This document shows positions 18,971 through 30,229 of a DNA stretch of 64,000 bases, one piece after another. Position 1 is the first letter of the stretch. Every line of letters begins with the position of its first letter. Below the pieces are notes generated by a model. It saw only the letters and a program-made list of their open reading frames with translations. It was not told the DNA's origin and made no database searches. A program made the position numbers and the translations under genes. Origin of the DNA: Paracoccaceae bacterium (GTDB lineage: Bacteria > Pseudomonadota > Alphaproteobacteria > Rhodobacterales > Rhodobacteraceae); NCBI GenBank assembly GCA_012103375.1, contig WLWX01000001.1:124001-188000 (forward strand), given 5' to 3'.

Positions 18971-19104
18971 TCTGCCAGTGCAGCGGTTTTCGACGACAGT
19001 ACACCACGGTATACAAATTATGTTTCATCTACTTGCCCAGCCCGCGCCCATGCGGCACATCGGGATCAAATCCGCCTACATCTGATTCAACAGGAGGGCA
19101 GCAC

Positions 19105-21795
<2,691 letters not shown>

Positions 21796-21818
21796 CTTGA
21801 TGATATCGTGAAGATAAT

Positions 21819-21847
21819 CAGGCTGACCATGCAAAAGTGTCAGCCTG
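21819..21847 (+). terminator. Hairpin terminator after acnA
   Basis: Perfect 9-bp stem CAGGCTGAC / GTCAGCCTG starting 24 bases after the stop, followed by only a weak T stretch (GTTTACAC). Confidence 0.65.
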
Positions 21848-22183
21848 GTTTACACGCATAGGCAGAGTTACCCAACGTAAGTTTAAAGAATTCAGAAACG
21901 ATTTGTTCACCTTCCAGACGCATGTCTTGTCCAAATGGACAGGTGGGATTTCCGGTCCGTCATGGTAAGTATGTGGTCATGATGAAGATTAAATGTATCA
22001 AACCGTTTCATGTGCCAATGCCCGTTCTGGAGATTGGTGTGTTTGTGTTGCTGATTGTCGCGACCTCCGGTTCGAACTGACAAGCAGCCCCCCAAAAAAC
22101 CTTCCAAGCCAGCCAGAGCATTGTCGCAGCTGACCTGCTGAGGGTACTTGCGCATTGTTCGGCAGAACCGCTAAGAACAAGCC
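21848..22183. other. Intergenic region, acnA to pdeM-like gene
   Basis: 336 bp with lower GC than the surroundings. Short frames here show no family resemblance. It presumably holds the promoter of the downstream phosphoesterase; no RNA gene or repeat was recognised. Confidence 0.5.
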
Positions 22184-22852
22184 GTGAACGAATTCGGTTT
22201 CAAATTCGCCGGTGCAGCCCTAAGCGCGATGCCATCAGGCGCACTTTGGTGGGCGGATCAATCGGCATTGATTGTCTCTGACCTGCATCTTGGAAAGTCG
22301 GGTCGCATTGCGCGCGTCGGCGGGCTGATGCTGCCGCCGTATGAAACCTCTGACACCTTGATGCGGCTCGGGCGGGACATCGAGTCCACCGGCGCGGGCC
22401 TGGTCATCTGCCTTGGCGACAGTTTCGACGACCCTGCCGCCAGTGCAGAGCTGGATGAAGACACGCACGGCTGGATCGCCCGGCTTCAGGCGGGGCGTGA
22501 ATGGATCTGGGTCGAAGGCAACCACGATCCGGGCGCGCTTGGTTTGGGGGGCAGCTATCGGCACGAAGTCTCGCGCGGCGGGCTGACATTTCGCCACATC
22601 GCGGATGCGAATGCGGTGGCTGAGGTGTCCGGCCACTATCATCCCAAAGCACGGATCGGCGGTGTTACAAAACCCTGCTTCCTGATCGACGCCCACCGCA
22701 TCATCATGCCCGCATACGGCACCTATACCGGCGGGCTGCGATGCAATTCGGGCCCCTTGCTTGGCCTGATGGGCGCCGACGCGCTGGCGGTGTTGACGGG
22801 CGTGCGCTGCATTCCTGCGCCGATGCCGGGACGGTCGCGCGCCTCGGCGTGA
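22184..22852 (+). CDS. pdeM: PdeM-type metallophosphoesterase (ligase-associated DNA damage response family)
   Basis: Calcineurin-like phosphoesterase of 222 residues. Metal-binding blocks in order: IVSDLHLGKSGR (about 30-41), CLGDSFDDP, VEGNHDPG, and SGHYHPKA. Assignment to PdeM rests on overall length and the LHLGK/PAYGTYTGG patterns; PdeM proteins are usually encoded next to an ATP-dependent DNA ligase and a DExH helicase, neither of which is nearby. GTG start at 22184. Nuclease or phosphodiesterase substrate unproven. Confidence 0.75.
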   Translation: MNEFGFKFAGAALSAMPSGALWWADQSALIVSDLHLGKSGRIARVGGLMLPPYETSDTLMRLGRDIESTGAGLVICLGDSFDDPAASAELDEDTHGWIARLQAGREWIWVEGNHDPGALGLGGSYRHEVSRGGLTFRHIADANAVAEVSGHYHPKARIGGVTKPCFLIDAHRIIMPAYGTYTGGLRCNSGPLLGLMGADALAVLTGVRCIPAPMPGRSRASA

Positions 22853-22976
22853 ACTGAATGGCAAGGTCGCCGCAGGCGCGGCAAGTCCAGTCAAGGCAGG
22901 GGGCGCGGCACAGGGCAGAGCCATGATGCTTCGATGCAGGGTTGATTGCATCGCGCTGCGCCCCCAAACTCGGTTG

Positions 22977-23633
22977 ATGTGCGGACGCTTTGCCATCACC
23001 CTGCCCTCTGACGCGATGGCGCAACTGTTTGGCGCGCTGCCCGCGAATGATCTGCCCGAGGTTCCGCGCTATAACGTCTGTCCGACAACGCAAGTCCATG
23101 TGATCCGCGCGGGCGACAATGATCGCAGGCTGGTGTCGATGCGTTGGGGCTTTATTCCGGTTTGGTACGAAAAGCCCGCCGGAGGGCCGTTGCTGATAAA
23201 CGCCCGCGCCGAAACCGTGGCCGAGAAGCCTGCGTTCCGCAAAGCCGTGCGCGAACGCCGCTGCCTGATCCCGGCGACCGGGTTTTACGAATGGACCAAG
23301 GACGCCGATGGCAACCGCCTGCCCTGGTCCATTCACCGCAGTGACGGTGCCCCGATCGTATTTGCCGCGATCTGGCAGACCTGGGGCAGCGATGAACCGA
23401 TCGACACCTGTGCCATGCTGACAACAGGCGCGACCGGCGCGATGACGGACATTCACCACCGGGTTCCGGTGATCCTGGAACCGGACGACTGGCCGCTTTG
23501 GCTGGGTGAGGCATGCAAAGCGGCCGCGACACTGATGCAGCCCCCGGCTGAAGGCGTGCTGAATTGGCACCGCGTCGACCCGGCGGTGAATTCGAACCGG
23601 GCGCAGGGGCCGGAGCTGATCGAGCCGTTTTGA
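22977..23633 (+). CDS. SOS response-associated peptidase family protein (HMCES/YedK)
   Basis: Forms a covalent DNA-protein crosslink with abasic sites in single-stranded DNA. The start at 22977 gives MCGRF, placing the essential Cys at position 2 after Met removal; longer starts would destroy this. Other conserved blocks: RYNVCPTT, LINARAETVAEKPAF, ATGFYEW (catalytic Glu), DIHHRVPVIL (His). 218 residues. Directly follows the PdeM-type gene with about 124 bp between, consistent with a DNA-repair theme. Confidence 0.93.
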   Translation: MCGRFAITLPSDAMAQLFGALPANDLPEVPRYNVCPTTQVHVIRAGDNDRRLVSMRWGFIPVWYEKPAGGPLLINARAETVAEKPAFRKAVRERRCLIPATGFYEWTKDADGNRLPWSIHRSDGAPIVFAAIWQTWGSDEPIDTCAMLTTGATGAMTDIHHRVPVILEPDDWPLWLGEACKAAATLMQPPAEGVLNWHRVDPAVNSNRAQGPELIEPF

Positions 23634-23693
23634 GGCCCAGGTACAACGTAGTTGGTTTGGCCGCGAGCGGGCGTTCACCAAATCATCGCAAGC

Positions 23694-23862
23694 AGGGCGC
23701 GTGCCGGACCGGTGGGCTGGCGCTGCGCCATAGAGTTTGCATGATTTATGGTTCAGGTTTGGTCATTACTTCGCTTGGACGCGCCAAGTTCAGACCAGCG
23801 CCTGACCGGCGGGACCGGTCCGGCGCGCGCCCTGCGCCTTGCGGCGCGCACCGGGCGCGGGG
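23694..23862. repeat. GC-rich intergenic repeat of about 170 bp, copy 1
   Basis: Shares, in the opposite orientation, two blocks with 62971-63138: GCCGGACCGGTGGGCTGGCG..ATGATTTATGG on one side, and GGGACCGGTCCGGCGCGCGC followed by CCTGCGCCTT..GCGCGCACCGGGCGC on the other. Block order and spacing are conserved; the sequences are diverged. No coding capacity recognised. Confidence 0.7.
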
Positions 23863-23923
23863 ATAATCCGCCAGCATCCGCCCAAGGCCAAAACCAATCG
23901 CAGCAACACGCATTCGGCCCGCC

Positions 23924-25249
23924 TCAGCCCCCAATCCGCGCTTCCAGACTGGGGTAACCCCAGCCCAGGGTCACGCCGCGCGCGATGTTCAGGATCATCA
24001 GCGACAGCCACATCCCGTGGTTGCCCATGCTTGGCACCAGCAGGATCAGCGCGCCCACATAGATCGCCACCGAAAGGATCATCGCGCGGCGCATCTCGGC
24101 CGTCCAGGTTGCGCCGAAATAGATGCCGTCAAACATCCAGCTGGCGATGCCAAGGACCGGGGCGGCGGCGGCCCACAGCAGATAGATGCGCGCCTCGGCC
24201 CGCACCTCGGGCGAGGTGGTCATCAGGTCGATCAGCCAAGGCCCGGTCAGCAGGAAGAACCCACCCAGCAGAAACGCCCCGCCAACCCCCCATTGCGAGG
24301 TCAGAATCGCGGCACGCCGGACGCGGCTGCGTGACCGTGCGCCGACCGAGGCCCCGACCAGCGCCTCTGCCGAAAAGGCAAACCCGTCCAACGCAAAGGC
24401 GGTGATTTCCAGGAATTGCAGCAGCACCTGATTGGCGGCCAATGTGACATCCCCCAGATCGGCCGCCAGGAACAGAAAGCTGGTGAAGGAAACCGTCAGC
24501 AGGACGGACCGGATCATGATATCGGCATTCACCGACAGCATCCGGCGCAGGCGCACCGGGTCAAAAACCCGCGCCCAGTTACGCCATTGGTCCCCCTGAA
24601 ATGCCGCCCGACACAGCCAAAGGCCCAGCGCCAGCCCGGTCCATTCAGCGATCAGCGTGGCGATCGCCACCCCCTCGACCCCCCAGCCGAGGCCCAGGAC
24701 GAACCACAGATCCAGGCCGATGTTCAGCCCGTTCATCCACAGTTGCAGAACCAGCACGCCCTTGGTGCGCTCCATCGCGATCAGCCAGCCGGTGACGGCG
24801 AACAGGGCGATGGTGGCTGGCGCGCCCCAGATGCGGATCGTCAGGTAATCGCGGGCCAGCCCCTCAACCTCGGGCGAGGCGGGCGCAAGCGCGAAAGCCC
24901 CGGCAAACAGCAGGACCTGCAACAGGATGAACAGCACCCCTCCGGCGACACCGATCATCAATGCGCGCATCAACAACGCGCCGGTTTCCGCCGTCTCGCC
25001 CGCGCCGCGCGCCTGCGCGACCAGCCCGGTGGTTCCCATGCGCAGGAATCCGAACACCCAATAGTTCGTCGCCAGCACAATTGCACCGATCCCGACAGCG
25101 CCGATCGGTGCCGCCTGCCCCATCTGACCGATGACGCCAGTATCAACCGCCCCCAGGATCGGAACGGTCGCATTGGACAAAACAATCGGCGCGGCAATCG
25201 CCAGCACACGCCGGTGCGTCAGCGGCAGATCCGCCGAAGTGTCACTCAT
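23924..25249 (-). CDS. MATE family efflux transporter (DinF type)
   Basis: Polytopic exporter of 441 residues with 12 predicted membrane segments in two halves. N-terminal VLAIAAPIVLSNATVPILGAVDTGVIG and the second-half equivalent around residue 240 are MATE signatures. Expected to export drugs or organic cations by sodium or proton antiport. Start overlaps the stop of the upstream thioesterase (ATGA, 25247-25251), so it is the third gene of a tight operon. Substrate unknown. Confidence 0.92.
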   Translation of the reverse strand: MSDTSADLPLTHRRVLAIAAPIVLSNATVPILGAVDTGVIGQMGQAAPIGAVGIGAIVLATNYWVFGFLRMGTTGLVAQARGAGETAETGALLMRALMIGVAGGVLFILLQVLLFAGAFALAPASPEVEGLARDYLTIRIWGAPATIALFAVTGWLIAMERTKGVLVLQLWMNGLNIGLDLWFVLGLGWGVEGVAIATLIAEWTGLALGLWLCRAAFQGDQWRNWARVFDPVRLRRMLSVNADIMIRSVLLTVSFTSFLFLAADLGDVTLAANQVLLQFLEITAFALDGFAFSAEALVGASVGARSRSRVRRAAILTSQWGVGGAFLLGGFFLLTGPWLIDLMTTSPEVRAEARIYLLWAAAAPVLGIASWMFDGIYFGATWTAEMRRAMILSVAIYVGALILLVPSMGNHGMWLSLMILNIARGVTLGWGYPSLEARIGG

Positions 25250-25755
25250 CAGGGTTGCTCGGCGGCGTCGGGCATCAGGAAATGCCCGGTCGCCTGCGCA
25301 AAAAGGCGCGACCTGTTGTCCTGCCAGGCTTCGACATGCACCGAGGCATAGCGCCGGCCAGAACGGTTGATCCGCGCCCTTGCATAGGCATCACGCGGCA
25401 GGCCGGAACGCAGGTAATCGACAGTAAAGTCGATGGTCTTGGGCAGGTTCGGAAGGCTGACCGGGGCCTCTGCTCCGCTTTCCATCGCGGGCCAGATCAT
25501 CGACCAGCCAAGCTCGATCAAAGCGTCGGATTCAAGGAATGCCGCCGTGACGCCGCCATGCAGGGCCGGGATCATCGGATTGCCGATCAGCTTTTCATCA
25601 TAGGGCAGGATCGCCGTCAGCTCATCCCCGCGCCGTTCAAACGCGATGCCAAGCCAGGTCATATAGGGGATGCCCGAGACCAGCGTTCGCAGCGCCTCGT
25701 CACGCCGCTGCTTGACCACCTGTACCGGTTCGGGGCGTTTTGAGGTACGTGCCAT
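25249..25755 (-). CDS. PaaI-family hotdog thioesterase, first of two
   Basis: 168 residues with a hotdog fold: PALHGGVTAAFLESDALIEL carries the HGG motif with downstream acidic residues typical of PaaI-type acyl-CoA thioesterases, then TVDYLRSGLPRDAYARARI. Expected to hydrolyse acyl- or aryl-CoA. Overlaps the neighbouring thioesterase by 1 base and the MATE gene by 3 bases. Confidence 0.85.
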   Translation of the reverse strand: MARTSKRPEPVQVVKQRRDEALRTLVSGIPYMTWLGIAFERRGDELTAILPYDEKLIGNPMIPALHGGVTAAFLESDALIELGWSMIWPAMESGAEAPVSLPNLPKTIDFTVDYLRSGLPRDAYARARINRSGRRYASVHVEAWQDNRSRLFAQATGHFLMPDAAEQP

Positions 25756-26177
25756 TACGCGCCCTCAACCGTGAAGGTGCCCGTGGCGGTGGCGACCGGA
25801 CGGTCGGCATCCTCGTCCAGGGCCACAGCGCGCACAAACGCGACCGACCGGGTGATGTGATAGCAGGTCGCCTCGGCCCGGATACGCTGCCCCGGCGTTG
25901 CGGGGCGCATATAATCAATGCGCAGATCAATCGTCGCCGTTCCCATCGGGGCACGCGGATGGCTCATCACGGCCGCCCCGCCACAGGTATCCATCAGCGC
26001 CGAAACCGCCCCGCCCGCGATGACCCCTGTCGCAGGATCGCCGACGAACCGCGCGTCGTAGGGCATTTCGATCGCAGCCTTGCCATCGTCGATATCAACC
26101 AAAGCCATCCCCAACGCGCGCGAGTGGGGGATCGCCTCGATAAACTGGCGTGCCAACCGGGCCCTTTGGTCAGACAT
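25755..26177 (-). CDS. PaaI-family hotdog thioesterase, second of two
   Basis: 140 residues from ATG 26177 (AAGGGA upstream; the longer frame to 26213 lacks a site). GVIAGGAVSALMDTCGGAAV is the active-site helix, followed by TIDLRIDYMRPATPG. First gene of the thioesterase-thioesterase-MATE operon and divergent from the MerR genes, which suggests a role in acyl-CoA turnover near the beta-oxidation genes. Confidence 0.87.
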   Translation of the reverse strand: MSDQRARLARQFIEAIPHSRALGMALVDIDDGKAAIEMPYDARFVGDPATGVIAGGAVSALMDTCGGAAVMSHPRAPMGTATIDLRIDYMRPATPGQRIRAEATCYHITRSVAFVRAVALDEDADRPVATATGTFTVEGA

Positions 26178-26271
26178 ATCGTTCCCTTTTTGGCGCTTGA
26201 GCGTCGTTTCCAAACAGTCGCACCGCTTTGGGCCCGCGCATTAATCACTGCAAAGTTGCCCTTTTCGGCAA

Positions 26272-26287
26272 TTTACCCTACGGTAAC
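26272..26287. promoter_or_regulatory. Dyad between thioesterase operon and first MerR gene
   Basis: TTTACC-CTAC-GGTAAC dyad 24 bases before the first MerR start. The position suits autoregulation or control of the divergent operon; assignment is inference. Confidence 0.4.
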
Positions 26288-26310
26288 CCACAGCGGGAGC
26301 GGGACGGCCA

Positions 26311-26679
26311 ATGAAGGACGATACGCTGAGCTTCAAACAAATGTGCGCGAAGTTCGAAGTGACACCGCGCACGCTCAGGTATTACGAATATATCGAGCTG
26401 CTGCAACCAGCCCGTGAAGGACGCAACAGGATCTATGGCCCGCGTGAGGTTGCGCGAATGATCCTGATCCTGCGCGGTCGCCGCTTTGGATTCTCGCTTG
26501 AAGAAATTCGCCAATGGCTGTCATTGCGCGAAGAACAGGGCACCCGCGCCCAGACCGAAGCCTGGCTTGACGCAGCAGATCGACAAATACAGGCCCTGGA
26601 AGATCAGCGCCGCGAACTGGACGATTCGATACGGGATCTGAAAAGACTGCGCACCGAAAGCGCCGCAACACTCGAGTAA
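26311..26679 (+). CDS. MerR family transcriptional regulator, first paralogue
   Basis: 122 residues. Winged helix-turn-helix at residues 6-75: FKQMCAKFEVTPRTLRYYEY, YGPREVARMILILRGRRFGF, SLEEIRQWLSL; then a coiled-coil dimerisation helix. No C-terminal metal-binding cysteines, so not a metal sensor. Strongly similar to the second MerR protein 146 bp downstream. Position next to acyl-CoA genes suggests a LiuR-like acyl-CoA-responsive regulator. Confidence 0.9.
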   Translation: MKDDTLSFKQMCAKFEVTPRTLRYYEYIELLQPAREGRNRIYGPREVARMILILRGRRFGFSLEEIRQWLSLREEQGTRAQTEAWLDAADRQIQALEDQRRELDDSIRDLKRLRTESAATLE

Positions 26680-26745
26680 TATAACGGCCCGAAAAGCCAC
26701 CTGACAGCAACAATGATGCCGAAAACTGAAATGACGCAACGTCGG

Positions 26746-26761
26746 CTTACGTAAACGTCAA
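26746..26761. promoter_or_regulatory. Candidate MerR/LiuR-type operator upstream of the second MerR gene
   Basis: CTTACGT-AA-ACGTCAA: two inverted 7-bp half-sites (5 of 7 positions symmetric) around a 2-bp centre, 64 bp before the gene start. The ACGT-N2-ACGT core resembles operators described for LiuR-type MerR regulators of branched-chain and fatty acid degradation. Confidence 0.5.
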
Positions 26762-26824
26762 TTTTACTTGCGAAACCGCCTGCCGCCCTCCATCTCCACG
26801 GCATGCCACAGTTTGGGATATACG

Positions 26825-27223
26825 ATGACTGACCAGTTGATGACGATTAGAGAGATGTGCGACGCCTTCGATGTGACGGCGCGCACATTGCGTTTTTATG
26901 AACAAAAAGAGCTGATTGCGCCGATCCGCGAAGGGCAGAAACGCCTTTACACGCGCAAGGATCGCGGGCGCCTCAAGCTGATCCTGCGCGGCAAGCGGTT
27001 CGGATTCTCGCTGGAAGAGATCCGTCAGCTGCTGGACCTTTACAATCTGGGCGACGGCCAGACCACGCAGTACATGCGTACCTATGAAATCGCGCAGAAA
27101 CATCTGGCTGATCTGGAAGCGCGCCGGGACGAGTTGAATGACGTAATCTCGGACCTCAAGGAACAGTTGAAATGGGGCGAGCAACTGCTGGCACAGATCA
27201 ACGACAAAGATAAAAGCGCCTGA
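26825..27223 (+). CDS. MerR family transcriptional regulator, second paralogue (LiuR-like)
   Basis: 132 residues. HTH and wing: MTIREMCDAFDVTARTLRFY, LYTRKDRGRLKLILRGKRFG, SLEEIRQLLDLYNLGDGQTT; the C-terminal coiled coil includes DLEARRDELNDVISDLKEQL. Longer frames upstream (26768) run through the candidate operator and are unlikely. Only 17 bp before the acyl-CoA dehydrogenase pseudogene, so probably co-transcribed. A role as regulator of the downstream fatty-acid genes is an inference from context. Confidence 0.92.
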   Translation: MTDQLMTIREMCDAFDVTARTLRFYEQKELIAPIREGQKRLYTRKDRGRLKLILRGKRFGFSLEEIRQLLDLYNLGDGQTTQYMRTYEIAQKHLADLEARRDELNDVISDLKEQLKWGEQLLAQINDKDKSA

Positions 27224-27240
27224 TACAGCCGGAGGCCTGA

Positions 27241-28727
27241 ATGCCCGACTTCAACGCCCCGGTTCGCGATCTGGAATTCGTTCTGCACGAAGTTCTCGAC
27301 GTCGAACATGCCGGGATCGAAGGCTATGACGCGCTTGAACCGGACCTGACGCGGGCGATCCTGGATGAGGCGGGCAAGCTGGCGCGCGATGTGCTGGCGC
27401 CGCTGAACCCGGTCGGTGACCAGCAGGGATGCCAGCTGGAAAATGGCGTGGTGCGCACGCCTGACGGGTTCGCGGACGCCTATGCGCAAATGAAGGCGGG
27501 CGGCTGGACGGGTCTGGATTGCGACCCCGACTATGGCGGTCAGGGGATGCCCTATGTCCTCAACACCGCGGTGGGCGAAATATTCGTCTCGGCCAATATG
27601 GCGTTTCAGATTTACCTGGGCCTGACCCACGGTGCCTATAACGCGATCCACGCCCACGGGTCCGACGCGCAAAAGGCGACCTATCTGCCGCGCATGGTTT
27701 CGGGCGACTGGACCGGCACCATGAACCTGACCGAACCTCATTGCGGCACGGATCTGGGCCTGATGCGCACCAAGGCCGAACCGCAGGGCGACGGCAGCTA
27801 TGCGATCACGGGCCAGAAGATCTTCATTTCGGCCGGCGAACATGATCTGACCGACAACATCATCCACCTGGTATTGGCAAAAATTCCCGACGGCCCCGAA
27901 GGGATCAAAGGCGTCAGCCTGTTCATTGTGCCCAAATTCCTCGTCAACGAGGACGGCAGCCTTGGCAACCGCAACGCCGTGACCTGCGGCAAGATTGAAG
28001 AGAAGATGGGCATTCACGGCAATGCCACTTGCGTCATGAACTATGACGGGGCCACTGGCTATCTGCTGGGGGCCGAACATAAGGGCATGCGGGCGATGTT
28101 CACGATGATGAACGAAGCCCGCCTTGGCGTCGGTCTGCAGGGCTATGCGCAGGCCGAACCGGCCTATCAGGCGGCGCTGGATTATGCGCGCGAACGCCTT
28201 CAGGGCCGCGCGGTGACCGGCGACGAAAACCCCGATGGCCCGGCCGACCCGCTGATCGTTCATCCGGATATCCGCCGCAACCTGCTGGACCAGAAAAGCT
28301 TTGTCGAAGGGGCGCGCAGATGATCGACAAGGCGCGCCGAAATCAGGACGAAGAAGCCGAGGCGATGATCTCGCTTCTGACGCCGGTGCTAAAAGGGTTC
28401 CTGACCGATCAGGGGTTCGAGATGACGATACAGGCCCAGCAAGTCTTTGTCCAAAACGGCGTGAAGAACCCGAACGAGGCGCTGTCGGGATCCTATGATT
28501 TCATGCATCTGTTCGGGCACGTCGGGCTGGGCTATATGTGGGCAAGGATGGCTGTTGTGGCGACCAAAGCCCTGGCTGATGGCACCGGCGATCCGGCGTT
28601 TTATGAGGCGAAACTGGCGACAGCGCGCTTCTACATGGCGCGCCGCCTGCCCGCCGTTTCGATGCACAAGGCGCGCATCCTGTCGGGTGCCACCCCTGTC
28701 ATGGCCCTGGACGCCGACCATTTCTGA
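27241..28727 (+). pseudogene. Acyl-CoA dehydrogenase with C-terminal PF12806-type domain, broken by two deletions
   Basis: The first 350 codons are a normal N-terminal and middle domain ([40 protein letters not shown]). The frame stops after FVEGARR at 28321. The next frame ([20 protein letters not shown]...) lies where about 8 residues and the frame have been lost. It then jumps from TIQAQQV to [20 protein letters not shown] near 28445, where the family has about 85-90 more residues including the YGGxGY and YEG (catalytic Glu) segments. It ends normally at MALDADHF. About 1490 bp versus roughly 1780 expected. Not rescuable by frameshifting alone. Confidence 0.88.
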
Positions 28728-28749
28728 GCCGCCTTAATGAAAGGCCCTA

Positions 28750-28962
28750 ATGCCCAAACGTTTCCGCCTGACCCGCCGCTTCAGCGCCGCCATGACCGAA
28801 GACGCGTACCGCCGGTTGCGCCGGTTTGCGGCCGACGCAGGCTTGAGCGAGGATGAGGCGCTGTCTTTCGTGTTTGAAAACCTCGACGGGATAACCGACC
28901 CCGAAGGCCTGACGCCAAGGCTGAGGATTTTCCAGGGCGAGTTGGAGGCGCGCAAGAAATGA
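28750..28962 (+). CDS. Small hypothetical protein in the beta-oxidation cluster
   Basis: 70 residues, basic N-terminus (MPKRFRLTRRFSAAMTEDAY) then RRLRRFAADAGLSEDEALSF and an acidic C-terminal helix. GAAAGG lies 6 bases before the ATG, 23 bp after the dehydrogenase remnant. No named domain recognised; helical and soluble. Confidence 0.6.
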   Translation: MPKRFRLTRRFSAAMTEDAYRRLRRFAADAGLSEDEALSFVFENLDGITDPEGLTPRLRIFQGELEARKK

Positions 28963-28986
28963 GCCGTGCACGGGTCGAGAGTTCGG

Positions 28987-29020
28987 GATGCCTCCGGCGG
29001 GAGTATTTGGAAAAAGAAGA
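28987..29020. repeat. Extragenic repeat (GCCTCCGGCGGG-type), site 3
   Basis: GGATGCCTCCGGCGGGAGTA then TTTGGAAAAAGAAGATGG; the clearest copy of the core on the plus strand. Confidence 0.75.
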
Positions 29021-29157
29021 TGGTCCGGCGACGCCCCGCAGCAAACGACTTCGCTGCCTGCTGCGGAGTGCCGTCTCCTTTTACGGTCATCAGCTCTCCA
29101 GCCTGTACCGCAGGATCGAAGTTACGAGTTCGTGGTTAATTTTTCGTAACTTGCACC

Positions 29158-29215
29158 CGTCTTCTTTTTGAAAATACTCCACGGGGGTCCGGGGGTGTGA
29201 AACCCCCGGCCTTCC
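29158..29215. repeat. Extragenic repeat, site 4, with GC hairpin
   Basis: On the minus strand GTGGAGTATTTTCAAAAAGAAG; adjacent CCGGGGGTGTGAAACCCCCGG can form a 7-bp stem. Sites 3 and 4 lie in the same gene-free stretch (28963-29237), in opposite orientation. Confidence 0.65.
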
Positions 29216-29237
29216 CATTGAACCGAGGAACCGGCTG

Positions 29238-29867
29238 ATGAAGATCAAACTCCACTGCATGGCCGAAAGCGGCAACGCCTATAAGGCGGCACTTGCGCTG
29301 GAACTGGCCGGATTGGATTGGAAGCCGGTCTTCGTCGACTTCTTTAACGGCGAAACCCGCACGGAAAAGTTTCGCGCGCTGAACCCGATGGGCGAAGTTC
29401 CGGTGATGGTGGCGGAGGATCTGGTTCTGACCCAGTCAGGCATCATTCAGGATTGGGTGATCGAACAGACCGGCAAGCTGGGCGGCGCAAACCCGGCTGA
29501 GCGGCGCGAGGTCTGGCGCTGGGTGTTGTTTGACAACCACAAGATTTCCAGCACCGCCGGAACGCTCAGGTTCAACATGAACTACCTGCCCGAAGCCAAA
29601 CGAAACGCGGATGTGAATGCGTTTCTGGCGATGCGACTGGCCTCGGGGTTAAAGGTGCTCGAGGCCGAGCTTTCGACCCGTGACTGGCTGGTTGGCGACG
29701 GGATTACGTGCGCCGATATCTCGTGCTGCGGGTATCTCTACATGCCGGAACCGTTCAGCTTTGATCGCGCGGACTATCCGGCAATTGACGCCTGGCTGGA
29801 CCGGATCGCGGCGACACCAGGCTTGAAACACCCCTATGATCTGATGCCGAGGGGGTTCACCGCATGA
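29238..29867 (+). CDS. Glutathione S-transferase family protein
   Basis: 209 residues. N-terminal thioredoxin-like domain with MKIKLHCMAESGNAYKAALA and cis-Pro segment LNPMGEVPVMV, then TQSGIIQDWVIEQTG; an all-helical C-terminal domain with DWLVGDGITCADISCCGYLY. Serine (SGN) in the glutathione-activating position. The stop overlaps the next ATG (ATGA). Substrate unknown; location among acyl-CoA genes is common in Roseobacters. Confidence 0.92.
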   Translation: MKIKLHCMAESGNAYKAALALELAGLDWKPVFVDFFNGETRTEKFRALNPMGEVPVMVAEDLVLTQSGIIQDWVIEQTGKLGGANPAERREVWRWVLFDNHKISSTAGTLRFNMNYLPEAKRNADVNAFLAMRLASGLKVLEAELSTRDWLVGDGITCADISCCGYLYMPEPFSFDRADYPAIDAWLDRIAATPGLKHPYDLMPRGFTA

Positions 29868-30229
29868 TCGGTATCATAGCAATTCCATTGGGGCTGATCG
29901 CCGCCGCGCTGACTTTGGCGCTGGCGCGGATTGCGCGGGTGCGGGCAACCGGCGATGCGCCTGATCCGGCAGGCGATGCGCTTGCCACGATCCTTGCCTA
30001 TGGGGCCGCCGTCGCACTGTCGCTGTCCGCGCTGCTGGTGTTCGGTCTACTACAGGGCGTGATCCTGATTGCCTTTCCGATGCTTTTGGGCCGGCTTGCC
30101 CCGGCAAGCCCAGGTCTGGTGGCCATCGCGCGGCATAAACTGCGCATTGCCTGGGTGGCCGTCGCGCTGACCCTGATCGCGCTGTTGGGGGTTGTCTCTT
30201 TGTATAGTGAGGTTCTTTCAAATGGCTGA
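29864..30229 (+). CDS. Small integral membrane protein
   Basis: 121 residues with about three to four hydrophobic helices (IIAIPLGLIAAALTLALARI, GAAVALSLSALLVFGLLQGV, a C-terminal helix IAWVAVALTLIALLGVVSLY). Overlaps GST by 4 bp and the thiolase start by 8 bp, hence co-translated. No known domain recognised. Confidence 0.75.
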   Translation: MIGIIAIPLGLIAAALTLALARIARVRATGDAPDPAGDALATILAYGAAVALSLSALLVFGLLQGVILIAFPMLLGRLAPASPGLVAIARHKLRIAWVAVALTLIALLGVVSLYSEVLSNG

